A program made the position numbers and the translations under genes. Positions 39,719-49,657 of a stretch of DNA of 64,000 nucleotides are shown here, in pieces. The stretch is from an uncultured Sphingomonadaceae bacterium (GTDB taxonomy: Bacteria > Pseudomonadota > Alphaproteobacteria > Sphingomonadales > Sphingomonadaceae). The notes under the pieces were generated by a model that saw only the letters and a list, made by a program, of their open reading frames with translations, did no database searches and was not told where the DNA came from. The first letter of the stretch is position 1, and the number at the start of each line of letters is the position of its first letter. Location of the stretch: the NCBI GenBank assembly GCA_947258815.1, contig CAMYJW010000025.1:1-64000 (forward strand). The letters are read 5' to 3'.

Positions 39719-40567
39719 TCAGTTGCCCTGCCGCCGGGCCATGAAGGCGAGGCGTTCGAACAGCATTACGTCCTGTTCGTTTTTAAGCAGCGCGCCGTGC
39801 ATCGGCGGGATCGCCTTGTTCGGGTCCTGATTTTGCAGAACCTCAAGCGGCATATCCTCGTTCAGAAGCAGTTTCAGCCAGTCCAGCAGTTCACTGGTCG
39901 ATGGCTTTTTCTTTAGGCCGGGCACTTCGCGCAGCTCATAGAAAATTTCCATCGCCTTGGTGACAAGTGTTTTCTGGATGTTGGGATAGTGAACGTCGAT
40001 GATGTCCTGCATCGTCTCGCGATCGGGAAACTTGATGTAGTGAAAGAAACAGCGGCGCAGAAATGCGTCTGGCAGTTCCTTTTCATTGTTCGACGTGATG
40101 ACCACGATCGGGCGTTCTTTGGCCGCAATCCGTTCCTGCGTTTCATACACATCGAAGCTCATGCGATCGAGTTCCTGCAGCAGATCGTTGGGAAACTCGA
40201 TGTCGGCCTTGTCGATCTCGTCGATCAGCAGCACCGGAAGCCGTTCGCTCGTGAACGCTTCCCACAGCTTGCCCCGCTTGATGTAGTTGCGGATATCGTG
40301 AACCCGCTCATCGCCCAGCTGGCCATCGCGCAGACGGGCGACCGCGTCATACTCATAAAGGCCCTGATGCGCCTTCGTTGTCGATTTGACATTCCATTCG
40401 ATCAGCGGCGCATCAATGGCCTTCGCGATTTCATGGGCGAGAACTGTTTTGCCGGTGCCCGGCTCCCCTTTCACCAGAAGCGGCCTGCGCAGATGGACCG
40501 CCGCATTAACGGCAACCTTCAGATCGTCGGTCGCAACATAGGAACTCGTGCCTTCAAAACGCTGCAT
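39719..40567 (-). CDS. MoxR-type AAA+ ATPase
   Basis: RRPLLVKGEPGTGKTVLAHEIAKAI, LLIDEIDKADIEFPNDLLQELD, FLRRCFFHYIKFP. Confidence 0.93.
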   Translation of the reverse strand: MQRFEGTSSYVATDDLKVAVNAAVHLRRPLLVKGEPGTGKTVLAHEIAKAIDAPLIEWNVKSTTKAHQGLYEYDAVARLRDGQLGDERVHDIRNYIKRGKLWEAFTSERLPVLLIDEIDKADIEFPNDLLQELDRMSFDVYETQERIAAKERPIVVITSNNEKELPDAFLRRCFFHYIKFPDRETMQDIIDVHYPNIQKTLVTKAMEIFYELREVPGLKKKPSTSELLDWLKLLLNEDMPLEVLQNQDPNKAIPPMHGALLKNEQDVMLFERLAFMARRQGN

Positions 40568-40633
40568 TGAATATGTCCTGCCAAGTTATCGTTGGACCCT
40601 GACCTAAGTTGTGCATCGCAGCGAGGCAAGAAC

Positions 40634-41329
40634 CTAATCCGCAAACAGGTTCGGGTAACGCTCTACAAATCGCCTGAGCCAGTGGTCGGTGCGCTCGTGT
40701 CTCGCCCGGCGCATATAGAGCCAGCCAAGCCCCGCCATGATCGCGGCGCCGCACATATCGACGATCAGATCCCACATCGTATCGGTTAGCCCGGACGGAT
40801 CGCCGAACATCGCTTTTTGCATATCGAGGCCGAACATCCGGTCCATAGCAAATTCAAAGATTTCCCAGATCGTGCCCATGCCGACAGCAAAGAAGAACGC
40901 AAACAGCGCGACGAAAGAGGGCCGCATACTGACGTCCACAAGCTCGTTTTCATTGACCAGATAAACGAACAGAAAACCCAGCAAACCAAGCAGGACGCCC
41001 GATGTCCCATGCAGAGCCAGATCCCACCACCACAAGCGATGATAGAAACCCTGCACTTCGCCCAGAAACAGCGTCGCGAAAATGAACAGCGCGGCAAATA
41101 TATGCAGCTCGGACGGGATCGGAACGCCGAACCGGCCCTTGAAGATCACCGGCGCGGCGATAACGCCCATCAGGCCCATCGTCACAAACGCGGGTAGCCA
41201 GCGTTCGACACCGATCAGGATAACCAGCTCACCCAGCATGACCAGTTCCAGAACCACCATCAGCACGAAGTGAAGACGCGACGCGATCCACCCGCTTTCT
41301 GACAGCTCTGCTTGCTTGAATTTCCACAT
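40634..41329 (-). CDS. Integral membrane protein (DUF2238-like)
   Basis: Multiple TM segments; HRLWWWDLALHGTSGVLLGLLGFL, GTIWEIFEFAMD, DLIVDMCGA. Confidence 0.6.
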   Translation of the reverse strand: MWKFKQAELSESGWIASRLHFVLMVVLELVMLGELVILIGVERWLPAFVTMGLMGVIAAPVIFKGRFGVPIPSELHIFAALFIFATLFLGEVQGFYHRLWWWDLALHGTSGVLLGLLGFLFVYLVNENELVDVSMRPSFVALFAFFFAVGMGTIWEIFEFAMDRMFGLDMQKAMFGDPSGLTDTMWDLIVDMCGAAIMAGLGWLYMRRARHERTDHWLRRFVERYPNLFAD

Positions 41330-41474
41330 AATGCGCCTGTTAACGCCAAGTGCACCGTGGTGCTACGGCAAAGCACACACATCGGAGTTGCGGGCGTTGC
41401 GCAATGTGCGCTCAACATCCATATCGAACGAGCGGCATGACAGCTCGCGGCAAGACGGATCAAGAAGGACACAT

Positions 41475-42167
41475 ATGGCGGACGGCAAACACAGAAATAT
41501 CGCGCTGCTGATCGACGCCGATAACGCATCGCCAAACGATCTCGATGCGGCGCTCACCATTCTTGGCGATCTTGGCACGGTGAATATCCGGCGGATTTAT
41601 GGAAACTGGAAGAAAACCGGCCTCTCAGGCTGGGCCAAGATCGTCCACCGCCACGCGCTGGAACCGCAACAGCAGTTTGACATCACGAAAGGCAAGAACG
41701 CCACGGACATGAAAATGGCGATTGATGCCATGGACCTGCTCTATAGCGGGCATGTCGATGGTTTCGGCATCATGTCGAGCGACAGCGATTTCATGCCTGT
41801 TGCGATGCGGCTGCGGCAAAATGGCTTGCCGGTTTACGGGTTCGGATCAAGCAAGGCGCCTCAGGGTTTTCGGCAGGCCTGCACGCGGTTTATCGATCTG
41901 ACCAATCTGCCCGCCGATGGTGCGGAAGGCCCCAAGCCCGAAATCGATCTGGAACTCATCACCCTGATCGGCGATGCCTGGAAGGCAAGCAGACGCGATA
42001 AGGACGGTTTCGCCAGCCTCTCCGAAATGGGCCAGCGCATCGCCAACCGATCCAGTTTCGACACGCGCAGCTATGGCTTCTCGCGCTTGTCAGACCTGAT
42101 CGAGGCACTGCCCAACTTCGCGACGGAGCGGCGCGGGGATGAACTGTTTGTGCGCCGCGTGCGCTGA
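41475..42167 (+). CDS. NYN domain protein with C-terminal OST-HTH/LOTUS-like domain
   Basis: NIALLIDADNASPNDLDAALTILGDLGTVNIRRIYGNW, KNATDMKMAIDAMDLLYSGHVDGFGIMSSDSDFMPVAMRLR; C-term FASLSEMGQRIANRSSFDTRSYGFSRLSDLIEALPNFATERRGDELFVRR. Confidence 0.88.
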   Translation: MADGKHRNIALLIDADNASPNDLDAALTILGDLGTVNIRRIYGNWKKTGLSGWAKIVHRHALEPQQQFDITKGKNATDMKMAIDAMDLLYSGHVDGFGIMSSDSDFMPVAMRLRQNGLPVYGFGSSKAPQGFRQACTRFIDLTNLPADGAEGPKPEIDLELITLIGDAWKASRRDKDGFASLSEMGQRIANRSSFDTRSYGFSRLSDLIEALPNFATERRGDELFVRRVR

Positions 42168-42196
42168 AACGCCGAACGCGCGCGCCACTTTGGGCG

Positions 42197-44179
42197 TCAG
42201 GCGTCGATCATATCGGGATCAAGCTCACCCGCGCGGTTCTGGATGAAATTGAATCGGTGTTCGGGGTTGCGGCCCATCAGGCGGTCAACAAGATCTTTTA
42301 CCACCGCGCGCTGTTCAAATTCGGGTGGCAGAGTGATCCGCAACAGCCCGCGCGTGTCCGGGTCCATCGTCGTTTCGCGCAATTGCTGCGGGTTCATCTC
42401 TCCAAGACCCTTGAAGCGAGACACTTCGACCTTTTTGCCTTTGAACACCGTTTTTTCCAGTTCCGCGCGGTGCTCGTCGTCACGCGCGTAGGCAGAGGTT
42501 GAGCCAGACGTCAGCCGGTAAAGCGGTGGCTGCGCCAGATAGAGATGCCCGCCGCGCACGATTTCGGACATTTCCTGAAAGAAGAATGTCATCAGCAGCG
42601 TGGCGATGTGCGCACCATCAACATCGGCATCGGTCATGATGATGATCCGGTCATACCGCAGGTTTTCCGGGTCGCAATCCTTGCGGGTGCCGCACCCCAG
42701 CGCAAGGATCAGGTCGGCGATCTCGGCATTGGCGCGAATCTTTTCCGCCGTCGCCGAAGCGACATTCAGGATCTTGCCGCGTATCGGCAGAATCGCCTGT
42801 GTCTTGCGATTGCGCGCCTGTTTGGCGCTGCCGCCGGCACTGTCACCTTCGACAATGAACAGCTCGGTTTCGCCGCTGCCTTCGCCGGAACAGTCAGTCA
42901 GTTTGCCGGGAAGGCGCAGTTTGCGCGCGTTGGTCGCGGTCTTGCGCTTGACTTCGCGCTCCGCCTTGCGGCGCAACCGCTCTTCCATCCGCTCCATCGT
43001 ATGCATCAGCAGCGCCTTGCCGCGATCCATGTTGTCGGAAAGGAAATGATCGAAGTGATCGCGCACCGCGTTTTCGACAAGCCGCGCCGCTTCGGATGAG
43101 GTCAACCTGTCCTTGGTCTGCGATTGAAACTGCGGATCGGGAAGGAACACGGACAGCATGATTTCGCTGCCGGTGATCACATCGTCCGCGGTGATATCCT
43201 TGGCCTTCTTCTGGCCGACCAGTTCGCCGAATGCGCGGATGCCTTTGGTCAGAGCGGATCGCAGCCCTTGTTCATGGGTGCCGCCATCGTGTGTGGGGAT
43301 CGTGTTGCAATACCAGCTGTAGGCCCCGTCGGAATAAAGCGGCCACCCGATTGCCCATTCGGCGCGTCCCTTGTTTTCGCCGGGAAAATCCTGGCTTCCG
43401 GCAAAGGCTTCGCTGGTAACGCATTCCCGGGTGCCGATCTGTTCGGCAAGGTGATCGGCCAGCCCTCCGGGAAACTGGAACACTGCTTCCTCAGGCGCAT
43501 CCTCGCTGGCCAGAGACGCATCGCATTTCCAGCGGATCTCGACACCGGCAAAGAGATATGCCTTTGACCGGGCAAGCTTGAACAGCCGGGCGGGGCGGAA
43601 CTTCTGATTGCCGAAAATCTCGGTGTCGGGCGTGAACGTGACCGTGGTGCCCCGGCGGTTTGGCGTGCTGCCGATCTTCTTCAGCTTGCCCGTCGCATGC
43701 CCTCTGGAGAACTCAAGCGCATAAAGTTCCTTGTTACGCGCGACTTCAACCCGCGTATGACTGGAAAGCGCGTTCACCACACTGACGCCAACACCGTGCA
43801 GACCGCCCGATGTTGCATAGGCCTTGCCCGAAAACTTGCCGCCCGAGTGCAGCGTCGTCAAAATCACTTCAAGCGCGGATTTGCCGGGAAATTTGGGGTG
43901 TTCGTCAATCGGAATGCCGCGCCCGTTGTCCGCGATGGTCAGCGTGTTGCCTTCGCCCAGCGTAACTTCAATCCGGCTGGCGTGCCCGGCAACCGCTTCG
44001 TCCATCGCGTTGTCCAGAACCTCGGCGGCAAGATGGTGCAGCGCCCGCTCGTCCGTCCCGCCGATATACATGCCCGGCCTCCGGCGAACCGGTTCAAGCC
44101 CTTCCAGCACTTCGATGGCGGAACCGTCGTAGGTTTCGCCGCCCGCATCAGGCAGTTTTTCGAACAGATCGTCGGCCAT
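42197..44179 (-). CDS. parE: DNA topoisomerase IV subunit B
   Basis: GLEPVRRRPGMYIGGTDERALHHLAAEVLDNAMDEA, ELFIVEGDSAGGSAKQARNRKTQAILPIRGKILNV. Confidence 0.96.
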   Translation of the reverse strand: MADDLFEKLPDAGGETYDGSAIEVLEGLEPVRRRPGMYIGGTDERALHHLAAEVLDNAMDEAVAGHASRIEVTLGEGNTLTIADNGRGIPIDEHPKFPGKSALEVILTTLHSGGKFSGKAYATSGGLHGVGVSVVNALSSHTRVEVARNKELYALEFSRGHATGKLKKIGSTPNRRGTTVTFTPDTEIFGNQKFRPARLFKLARSKAYLFAGVEIRWKCDASLASEDAPEEAVFQFPGGLADHLAEQIGTRECVTSEAFAGSQDFPGENKGRAEWAIGWPLYSDGAYSWYCNTIPTHDGGTHEQGLRSALTKGIRAFGELVGQKKAKDITADDVITGSEIMLSVFLPDPQFQSQTKDRLTSSEAARLVENAVRDHFDHFLSDNMDRGKALLMHTMERMEERLRRKAEREVKRKTATNARKLRLPGKLTDCSGEGSGETELFIVEGDSAGGSAKQARNRKTQAILPIRGKILNVASATAEKIRANAEIADLILALGCGTRKDCDPENLRYDRIIIMTDADVDGAHIATLLMTFFFQEMSEIVRGGHLYLAQPPLYRLTSGSTSAYARDDEHRAELEKTVFKGKKVEVSRFKGLGEMNPQQLRETTMDPDTRGLLRITLPPEFEQRAVVKDLVDRLMGRNPEHRFNFIQNRAGELDPDMIDA

Positions 44180-44235
44180 GGTGAAGCCTATAAGCGCGCA
44201 GGAATCATGCGATCAAGCGGGCAGGGGAGTTATCC

Positions 44236-45399
44236 TCAGTCGTCAAATCGCGATGGTGCCGCGCTTATCACCGCAACACCGCCCGAACGCACTTCGCGAA
44301 CTTCAAGCGCCCGTTCGATCACGCCGTCCCCGGAAAAGCGGAACGGACCATCGAGACCCAGAAAACCGCCTTTGTCGAGCATCTTCCTGGCGGGAAACTT
44401 CCGGCCGGGTTTCCAGTCACGCGCAATGCGCAAGGACAGCAGCACCGAATCATACCCCAGCGTTGCGATGCGATATGGTGTGCCACCAAAGCGGCGCTGA
44501 TAGCTTTTGGCGAATTGCCCGAACCGGGTGTCCGAAACGGCCGAAAACCAGGCGCCGGATAATGCCCGGTTGCTGGTTATGGCCTTTTCGCCACTCCACA
44601 GCTCTGTACCGAGAATGCGCGGACTTTCGCCAGAGCCGGACGGCTTGAGGATCGGTGCGGCCACGGTTGTCATACGGCCGCCGTCTGCGATCAGCACCGC
44701 ATCATAGCCGCCTTTGCCTTTAAGGTTGCGCGCGGCCTGCGACACAGAGCCTCGGCTGCGGTCATACGCTTCCATCGCCACCACGGATGCACCGTTCGCG
44801 CGGGCGGCAACCATCAATGCATCCGACGCGCGCTGTCCATATTCACCGCGCGGCACAAGCGCGCCAAACCGCGTGATGCCTTTGCTCCGCGCATATCGGA
44901 CTGTCCGCTCCACCGCTTTTCCGGGAAGATTGCCCATGATAAATACATCACGCGCAGCGGCTGTCGCATCGTTGGAAAATGAAATCAGCGGCACCTGAGC
45001 CGGACGGGCAACCGCAGAAACGGGCGCAATATTGCCTGACAACAGCGGCCCCAGAATAAGCGTGTTGCCATCGCTGATCGCGCGTCTTGCAGCAGCAGCC
45101 GCTCCCGCGGTCGTATCATAATTTGTGACCCGCAAATTCTGCGCGTTGGTATCGAGCAGCGCCATTGTTGCCGCGTTGGCGATCGAAAGGCCCACGTTTG
45201 AATTTTTGCCGGTCAGCGGGACCAGCAGCGCAACACGGTGGCGCGATGTATCGGTTGGCAGCACGCCGGCGGAGGGGCCTTCGACCGGGCCGGTTCCCGC
45301 CGATGGATCGGTAGACTTCGGGACCACCGTACAACCAGCCAGTATCGCAAGCGCGACCGCCGCGATCAGTTTCCGGCCATCAAAAAATCGTTCGAACAT
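44236..45399 (-). CDS. Penicillin-binding protein activator (LpoA-like periplasmic lipoprotein)
   Basis: Lipobox LAGC; VALLVPLTGKNSNVGLSIANAATMALLD; periplasmic-binding-like fold. Confidence 0.8.
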   Translation of the reverse strand: MFERFFDGRKLIAAVALAILAGCTVVPKSTDPSAGTGPVEGPSAGVLPTDTSRHRVALLVPLTGKNSNVGLSIANAATMALLDTNAQNLRVTNYDTTAGAAAAARRAISDGNTLILGPLLSGNIAPVSAVARPAQVPLISFSNDATAAARDVFIMGNLPGKAVERTVRYARSKGITRFGALVPRGEYGQRASDALMVAARANGASVVAMEAYDRSRGSVSQAARNLKGKGGYDAVLIADGGRMTTVAAPILKPSGSGESPRILGTELWSGEKAITSNRALSGAWFSAVSDTRFGQFAKSYQRRFGGTPYRIATLGYDSVLLSLRIARDWKPGRKFPARKMLDKGGFLGLDGPFRFSGDGVIERALEVREVRSGGVAVISAAPSRFDD

Positions 45400-45426
45400 C
45401 GTCTGCCGCTCCCCTAGGATAGGTCC

Positions 45427-46266
45427 ATGAATTCCCGCACGGACCATCCGCTTGATCCCGGCCTCTATATAGTCGCCACGCCGATTGGCAATCTTGGCGA
45501 TATAACTCTGCGCGCGATTGAGACGTTACGAGGCGTGACGGCGGTCGCCTGCGAAGATACGCGCGTGACGGGCAAACTGCTGAACCATCTCGGGATCAGC
45601 GTCAGAATGATCCGTTATGACGATCATGCCGATCAGGCGAGCCGTGAGAGGCTGATCGCGCGCATGCGGGCTGAACCTGTCGCTCTGGTGAGTGATGCGG
45701 GAACTCCGCTTGTTTCCGATCCGGGTTTTCGCCTTGTTCGGGATGCGCAAAAGGCGGGGATTTCTGTCACCAGCTTGCCCGGCCCCGTAGCGGCGATAGC
45801 TGGCCTGACCCTTTCGGGCCTGCCCAACGACCGGTTCATGTTTGCAGGATTTCTGCCGGTCAAGGACAAGGCTCGGCGCGATGTGTTGAGCGAACTCGCC
45901 GACATTCCGGCGACGTTGATTTTTTACGAAACAGCGCCCCGGCTGACCAGGACATTGCAGGCAATCCACGAAACGTTGCCGAATCGCGAAATTGCGGTTG
46001 CCCGCGAACTGACCAAGAAGTTTGAGGAATGCCGGACAGGATATCCTCTCGATCTGCTCGCGTATTACGAGACAAAGCCTCCCAAGGGAGAAATCGTGCT
46101 GATGATCGCGCCGCCAACGCCTGGCGAAACGAATACAGAAGATGCCGACGCACTCCTGCGCGAGGCTCTTGCCACGTCCAAACCTTCGCAGGCTGCTTCC
46201 CACGTTGCAAAACTCACCGGGCTTGACCGCAAGGAGCTTTATGCAAGGGCAATGGCGCTTAAATGA
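45427..46266 (+). CDS. rsmI: 16S rRNA 2'-O-ribose C1402 methyltransferase
   Basis: GLYIVATPIGNLGDITLRAIETLRGVTAVACEDTRVTGKLLNHLGI, SDAGTPLVSDPGFRLVRDA. Confidence 0.96.
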   Translation: MNSRTDHPLDPGLYIVATPIGNLGDITLRAIETLRGVTAVACEDTRVTGKLLNHLGISVRMIRYDDHADQASRERLIARMRAEPVALVSDAGTPLVSDPGFRLVRDAQKAGISVTSLPGPVAAIAGLTLSGLPNDRFMFAGFLPVKDKARRDVLSELADIPATLIFYETAPRLTRTLQAIHETLPNREIAVARELTKKFEECRTGYPLDLLAYYETKPPKGEIVLMIAPPTPGETNTEDADALLREALATSKPSQAASHVAKLTGLDRKELYARAMALK

Positions 46267-46619
46267 GCGCAAAACGCCACGAAGCAGAGCGGCGAGGGCG
46301 CAATGCCGAGGCACTGGCGGCGTGGTTTCTGCGTCTTCAGGGGTGGCGCATACTTGATCGGCGCGTCAGGACGCCGCGCGGCGAAATCGATCTTGTGGCA
46401 AGGCGCTGGCGCACCGTGTGTTTTGTGGAAGTGAAATGGCGGGCCACGCGCGTCGCGCTTGACGATGCAATTGACGAATACCGCTTGCGCCGCACCGCCA
46501 ATGCGGCAAACGCAATCGCGCAGCGTTACGTCCGGCCCGGTGATACGCAGCGCATTGATGTGTTGCTGCTTGCCCCCGGATGCTGGCCGCGACACATCGT
46601 CAACGCCTGGATGCCCTGA
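46263..46619 (+). CDS. YraN family protein (UPF0102)
   Basis: RRGRNAEALAAWFLRLQGWRILDRRVRTPRGEIDLVARRWRTVCFVEVKWR. Confidence 0.92.
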   Translation: MSAKRHEAERRGRNAEALAAWFLRLQGWRILDRRVRTPRGEIDLVARRWRTVCFVEVKWRATRVALDDAIDEYRLRRTANAANAIAQRYVRPGDTQRIDVLLLAPGCWPRHIVNAWMP

Positions 46620-46634
46620 AGGAGCCTGATCACC

Positions 46635-47591
46635 ATGAGTTTGCGCATAGCCGTCCAGATGGACCCGATGGAAAGCATCAATATTGCAGGCGATTCGTCA
46701 TTCGCGCTGATGCTGTCGGCGCAGGCGCGCGGGCATGAACTGTTCCATTACGATGTCGGCACATTGACTCTGGATGAGAACGACCGCCTGCTTGCAAAGG
46801 CAAATCCGGTTCGCGTTCGCAATGTTGCGGGCGATCATTTTGAAATGGATGCGGCGCGGCAGATCGATCTGGGGCGCGATGCGGATGTTGTGCTGATGCG
46901 CCAGGATCCGCCGTTCGACATGGGCTACATCACCGCCACGCATTTGCTTGAGCGGATCGAGAAAGAAACACTCGTGGTCAACAACCCGGCCAGCGTGCGC
47001 AATGCGCCGGAAAAGGTCTTCGTCCTCGATTACCGGCACTTCATGCCGCCAACTATGGTAACCCGCAGTGTAGAGGATGTGCGCGCATTCATGGCGAAAC
47101 ACGGGTCCATTGTTGTCAAGCCGATCCACGGTAACGGCGGCAAGGCGATCTTCCGCGTGCCTGAATCGGGTGAAAACCTCTCTGCGCTGTTCGAAGTGTT
47201 TAACCAGACCTGGCCGGAGCCGCACATGGTGCAGCCGTTCCTGCCCAGCGTTGCCGATGGCGACAAACGCATTGTTCTGATCGATGGCGAAGTAACAGGC
47301 GCGATCAACCGCAAGCCGGGGGAAGGCGAGTTTCGCTCAAATCTGGCGCAAGGCGGGTCTGCAGAATCAACTGTGCTGACCTCGCGCGAAGAGGAAATCT
47401 GCGCAGCGCTTGGCCCCGAACTGAAGCGGCTTGGCCTTATCTTTGTTGGTATTGATGTCATCGGCGGTGAGTGGCTGACGGAAATCAACGTCACGTCGCC
47501 CACCGGGATTGTCTCGATCGATCAGTTTAATGGCACAGATACGCCCGCGATGATCTGGGATGCGATCGAGGCCCGCCATGCCGCGCTTTAA
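46635..47591 (+). CDS. gshB: Glutathione synthetase
   Basis: VQMDPMESINIAGDSSFALMLSAQARGHELFHY, GSIVVKPIHGNGGKAIFRV, EINVTSPTGI. Confidence 0.96.
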   Translation: MSLRIAVQMDPMESINIAGDSSFALMLSAQARGHELFHYDVGTLTLDENDRLLAKANPVRVRNVAGDHFEMDAARQIDLGRDADVVLMRQDPPFDMGYITATHLLERIEKETLVVNNPASVRNAPEKVFVLDYRHFMPPTMVTRSVEDVRAFMAKHGSIVVKPIHGNGGKAIFRVPESGENLSALFEVFNQTWPEPHMVQPFLPSVADGDKRIVLIDGEVTGAINRKPGEGEFRSNLAQGGSAESTVLTSREEEICAALGPELKRLGLIFVGIDVIGGEWLTEINVTSPTGIVSIDQFNGTDTPAMIWDAIEARHAAL

Positions 47592-47604
47592 CGCGCGCTG
47601 ACGC

Positions 47605-48501
47605 TCACTCCTGCTCGCGCGGATGCGCGGTGCGATAGACATCGAGCAGCGTTGCCGCGTCGACCTTGGTGTATATCTGGGTGGAACCAAGGCTGGCGTG
47701 ACCCAGCAACTCCTGAAGCGAGCGTAAATCTGCGCCTGCCCCCAGCAGATGGGTTGCAAAACTGTGGCGCAAGGCATGCGGGGTTGCCGAAGGAGGCAGG
47801 CCAAGCGCAACACGCGCGCGCGCCATCGCCTTTTGCACCATCCCCTGCGAGAGCGGCCCGCCTTTAGCGCCGCGAAACGCCGGTTCGTCCTTGACGATAG
47901 GCCATGGGCATTTTGCCGCATAATCGGCAACGGCATCGCGCACGATGGGAAGGATCGGAACGACGCGCTGCTTGCCGCCTTTTCCGGTTATATTCAGCGT
48001 CTCGTTTAGGGGTAATTGCGCGCCCTGAAGCGATAACGCCTCGGCGATCCGCAGGCCCGCGCCATACATCAGCAGCAGCACCGCGCGATCACGCGCGCCG
48101 ATCCAGTCATCGCCCGCATCATCGCCAACGGTCGCGGCAAGGTTGACGGCATCGTCCGGCGTAACCGGGCGTGGAATGCCTTTCTTGACGCGCGGCCCGC
48201 GCATGCGTGGTGCGGATGTATTGTCGAGCCCCGCCTGCGCGCGCGCGAAACCGATAAAGCCCTTGATCGCGGAAAGTTCGCGCGCGGCAGAGGCATTGCC
48301 GATCCCCTCTGCGCGCCGGGCGGCAAGATGACTGCGCAGATCGGCCGCATCAAGCCGGGCAAGGGCAGCCCAGCGGCAATCGCCTGTTCGATCCAGCAAA
48401 CGCGATGCTGCCGCAACATAGGCGCGCACCGTATGCGCAGAGCGGCGACGGCCATCCTTGAGATGCGCGTGCCATGCTTCAAGAACGTCTTGACGCGTCA
48501 T
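47605..48501 (-). CDS. xerC: Tyrosine recombinase XerC
   Basis: LLMYGAGLRIAEALSL, PHALRHSFATHLLGAGADLRSLQELLGHASLGSTQIYTKVD. Confidence 0.88.
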   Translation of the reverse strand: MTRQDVLEAWHAHLKDGRRRSAHTVRAYVAAASRLLDRTGDCRWAALARLDAADLRSHLAARRAEGIGNASAARELSAIKGFIGFARAQAGLDNTSAPRMRGPRVKKGIPRPVTPDDAVNLAATVGDDAGDDWIGARDRAVLLLMYGAGLRIAEALSLQGAQLPLNETLNITGKGGKQRVVPILPIVRDAVADYAAKCPWPIVKDEPAFRGAKGGPLSQGMVQKAMARARVALGLPPSATPHALRHSFATHLLGAGADLRSLQELLGHASLGSTQIYTKVDAATLLDVYRTAHPREQE

Positions 48502-49649
48502 GCGCTGACCAGTTCGTCTGACACGATCTCACCCAGCAAGGCATCAAGCAGCGGCATACCTTCGCCGGTCACGCCGATCCGGTTTGCTGCGCGCCACACA
48601 AGCCCTTGCTGTTCGTAAAGCGCCAGCTTTCGAGCATTGAAAAGCTGATCGCGTTCCACTCCAAGCCTTTCAGAAAGCACAGCCGGCTCAATGCCTTCCT
48701 CAAGACGCAGCCCCATCAGCAATGCTTCCGATGCCTGTTCGCTTGGCTTGATCGATCGCGCCTCGGCAATACCATTCGCCTGGCGTTCAACCGCTGCAAG
48801 CCAGTTTTCCGGTTTGCGATGGCGCACGGTTGCCAGTCCGGCGCGTCTGCCGTGCGCGCCGGGGCCGATCCCGCAATAATCCTGATAGCGCCAGTATGTA
48901 AGATTATGGCGGCTTTCCTCGCCCGCTTTCGCGTGGTTGCTGATTTCATAGGCGGGCAGGCCTGCTGCGGCTGTTATTTCGCGGGTCAGCCTGAACACGT
49001 CGGCCGCACGATCATCATCAAGCGGGGTCAGCTTGCCCTCGCGCACCAGCGTTGCAAACCGTGTGCCCGGTTCGATCGTGAGCTGATATAGCGAGAGATG
49101 TTCCGTGCCGAACGACAGCGCCCGGCGCAATTCGGCTTCCCATTCGTCAGGTGTCTGGCCGGGGCGGGCATAGATAAGATCGAACGACACTCTGCCAAAA
49201 TGGCGCTGCGCCAGATCGAGCGCGTCCTGACCTTCGTTGACATCATGGAGGCGACCCAGAAAGCGCAGTGCTTCATCATCCAGCGCCTGCAGCCCCAGCG
49301 AAACCCGGTTTACCCCTGCCAGTGCCAGACTCTCGAAATTTTCAGCCTCAACCGAGGATGGATTGGCTTCCAGCGTTATCTCGATCTGAGGATCGAAACC
49401 CCATAGCCGCTGCGCCTCGGCAAGCAGGCTTTCGACAAGAGCGGGCGGCATAAGCGAAGGGGTTCCGCCGCCGAAAAACACCGATGTCAGCGGCCCGGTA
49501 TCTGCGATTTGCGCTTCGAAGCGCATGTCTGCCAGCAACGCCGATTGCCAGAGCGCGTGATCGACACCATCGCGGACATGACTGTTGAAATCGCAATAAG
49601 GGCATTTCGCGAGGCAGAAGGGCCAGTGGATGTAAAGCGCGCGCGCCAT
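48498..49649 (-). CDS. hemW: Radical SAM family heme chaperone HemW
   Basis: ALYIHWPFCLAKCPYCDFNSHV, SVFFGGGTPSLM, EITLEANPSSVE, GIGPGAHGRR. Confidence 0.94.
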   Translation of the reverse strand: MARALYIHWPFCLAKCPYCDFNSHVRDGVDHALWQSALLADMRFEAQIADTGPLTSVFFGGGTPSLMPPALVESLLAEAQRLWGFDPQIEITLEANPSSVEAENFESLALAGVNRVSLGLQALDDEALRFLGRLHDVNEGQDALDLAQRHFGRVSFDLIYARPGQTPDEWEAELRRALSFGTEHLSLYQLTIEPGTRFATLVREGKLTPLDDDRAADVFRLTREITAAAGLPAYEISNHAKAGEESRHNLTYWRYQDYCGIGPGAHGRRAGLATVRHRKPENWLAAVERQANGIAEARSIKPSEQASEALLMGLRLEEGIEPAVLSERLGVERDQLFNARKLALYEQQGLVWRAANRIGVTGEGMPLLDALLGEIVSDELVSA

Positions 49650-49657
49650 GGCCCGGT

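Noticed and set aside
47605-48501. Tyrosine recombinase as integrase of a mobile island
   Set aside because: Sits in a conserved housekeeping cluster and resembles XerC; no att repeats or cargo seen.
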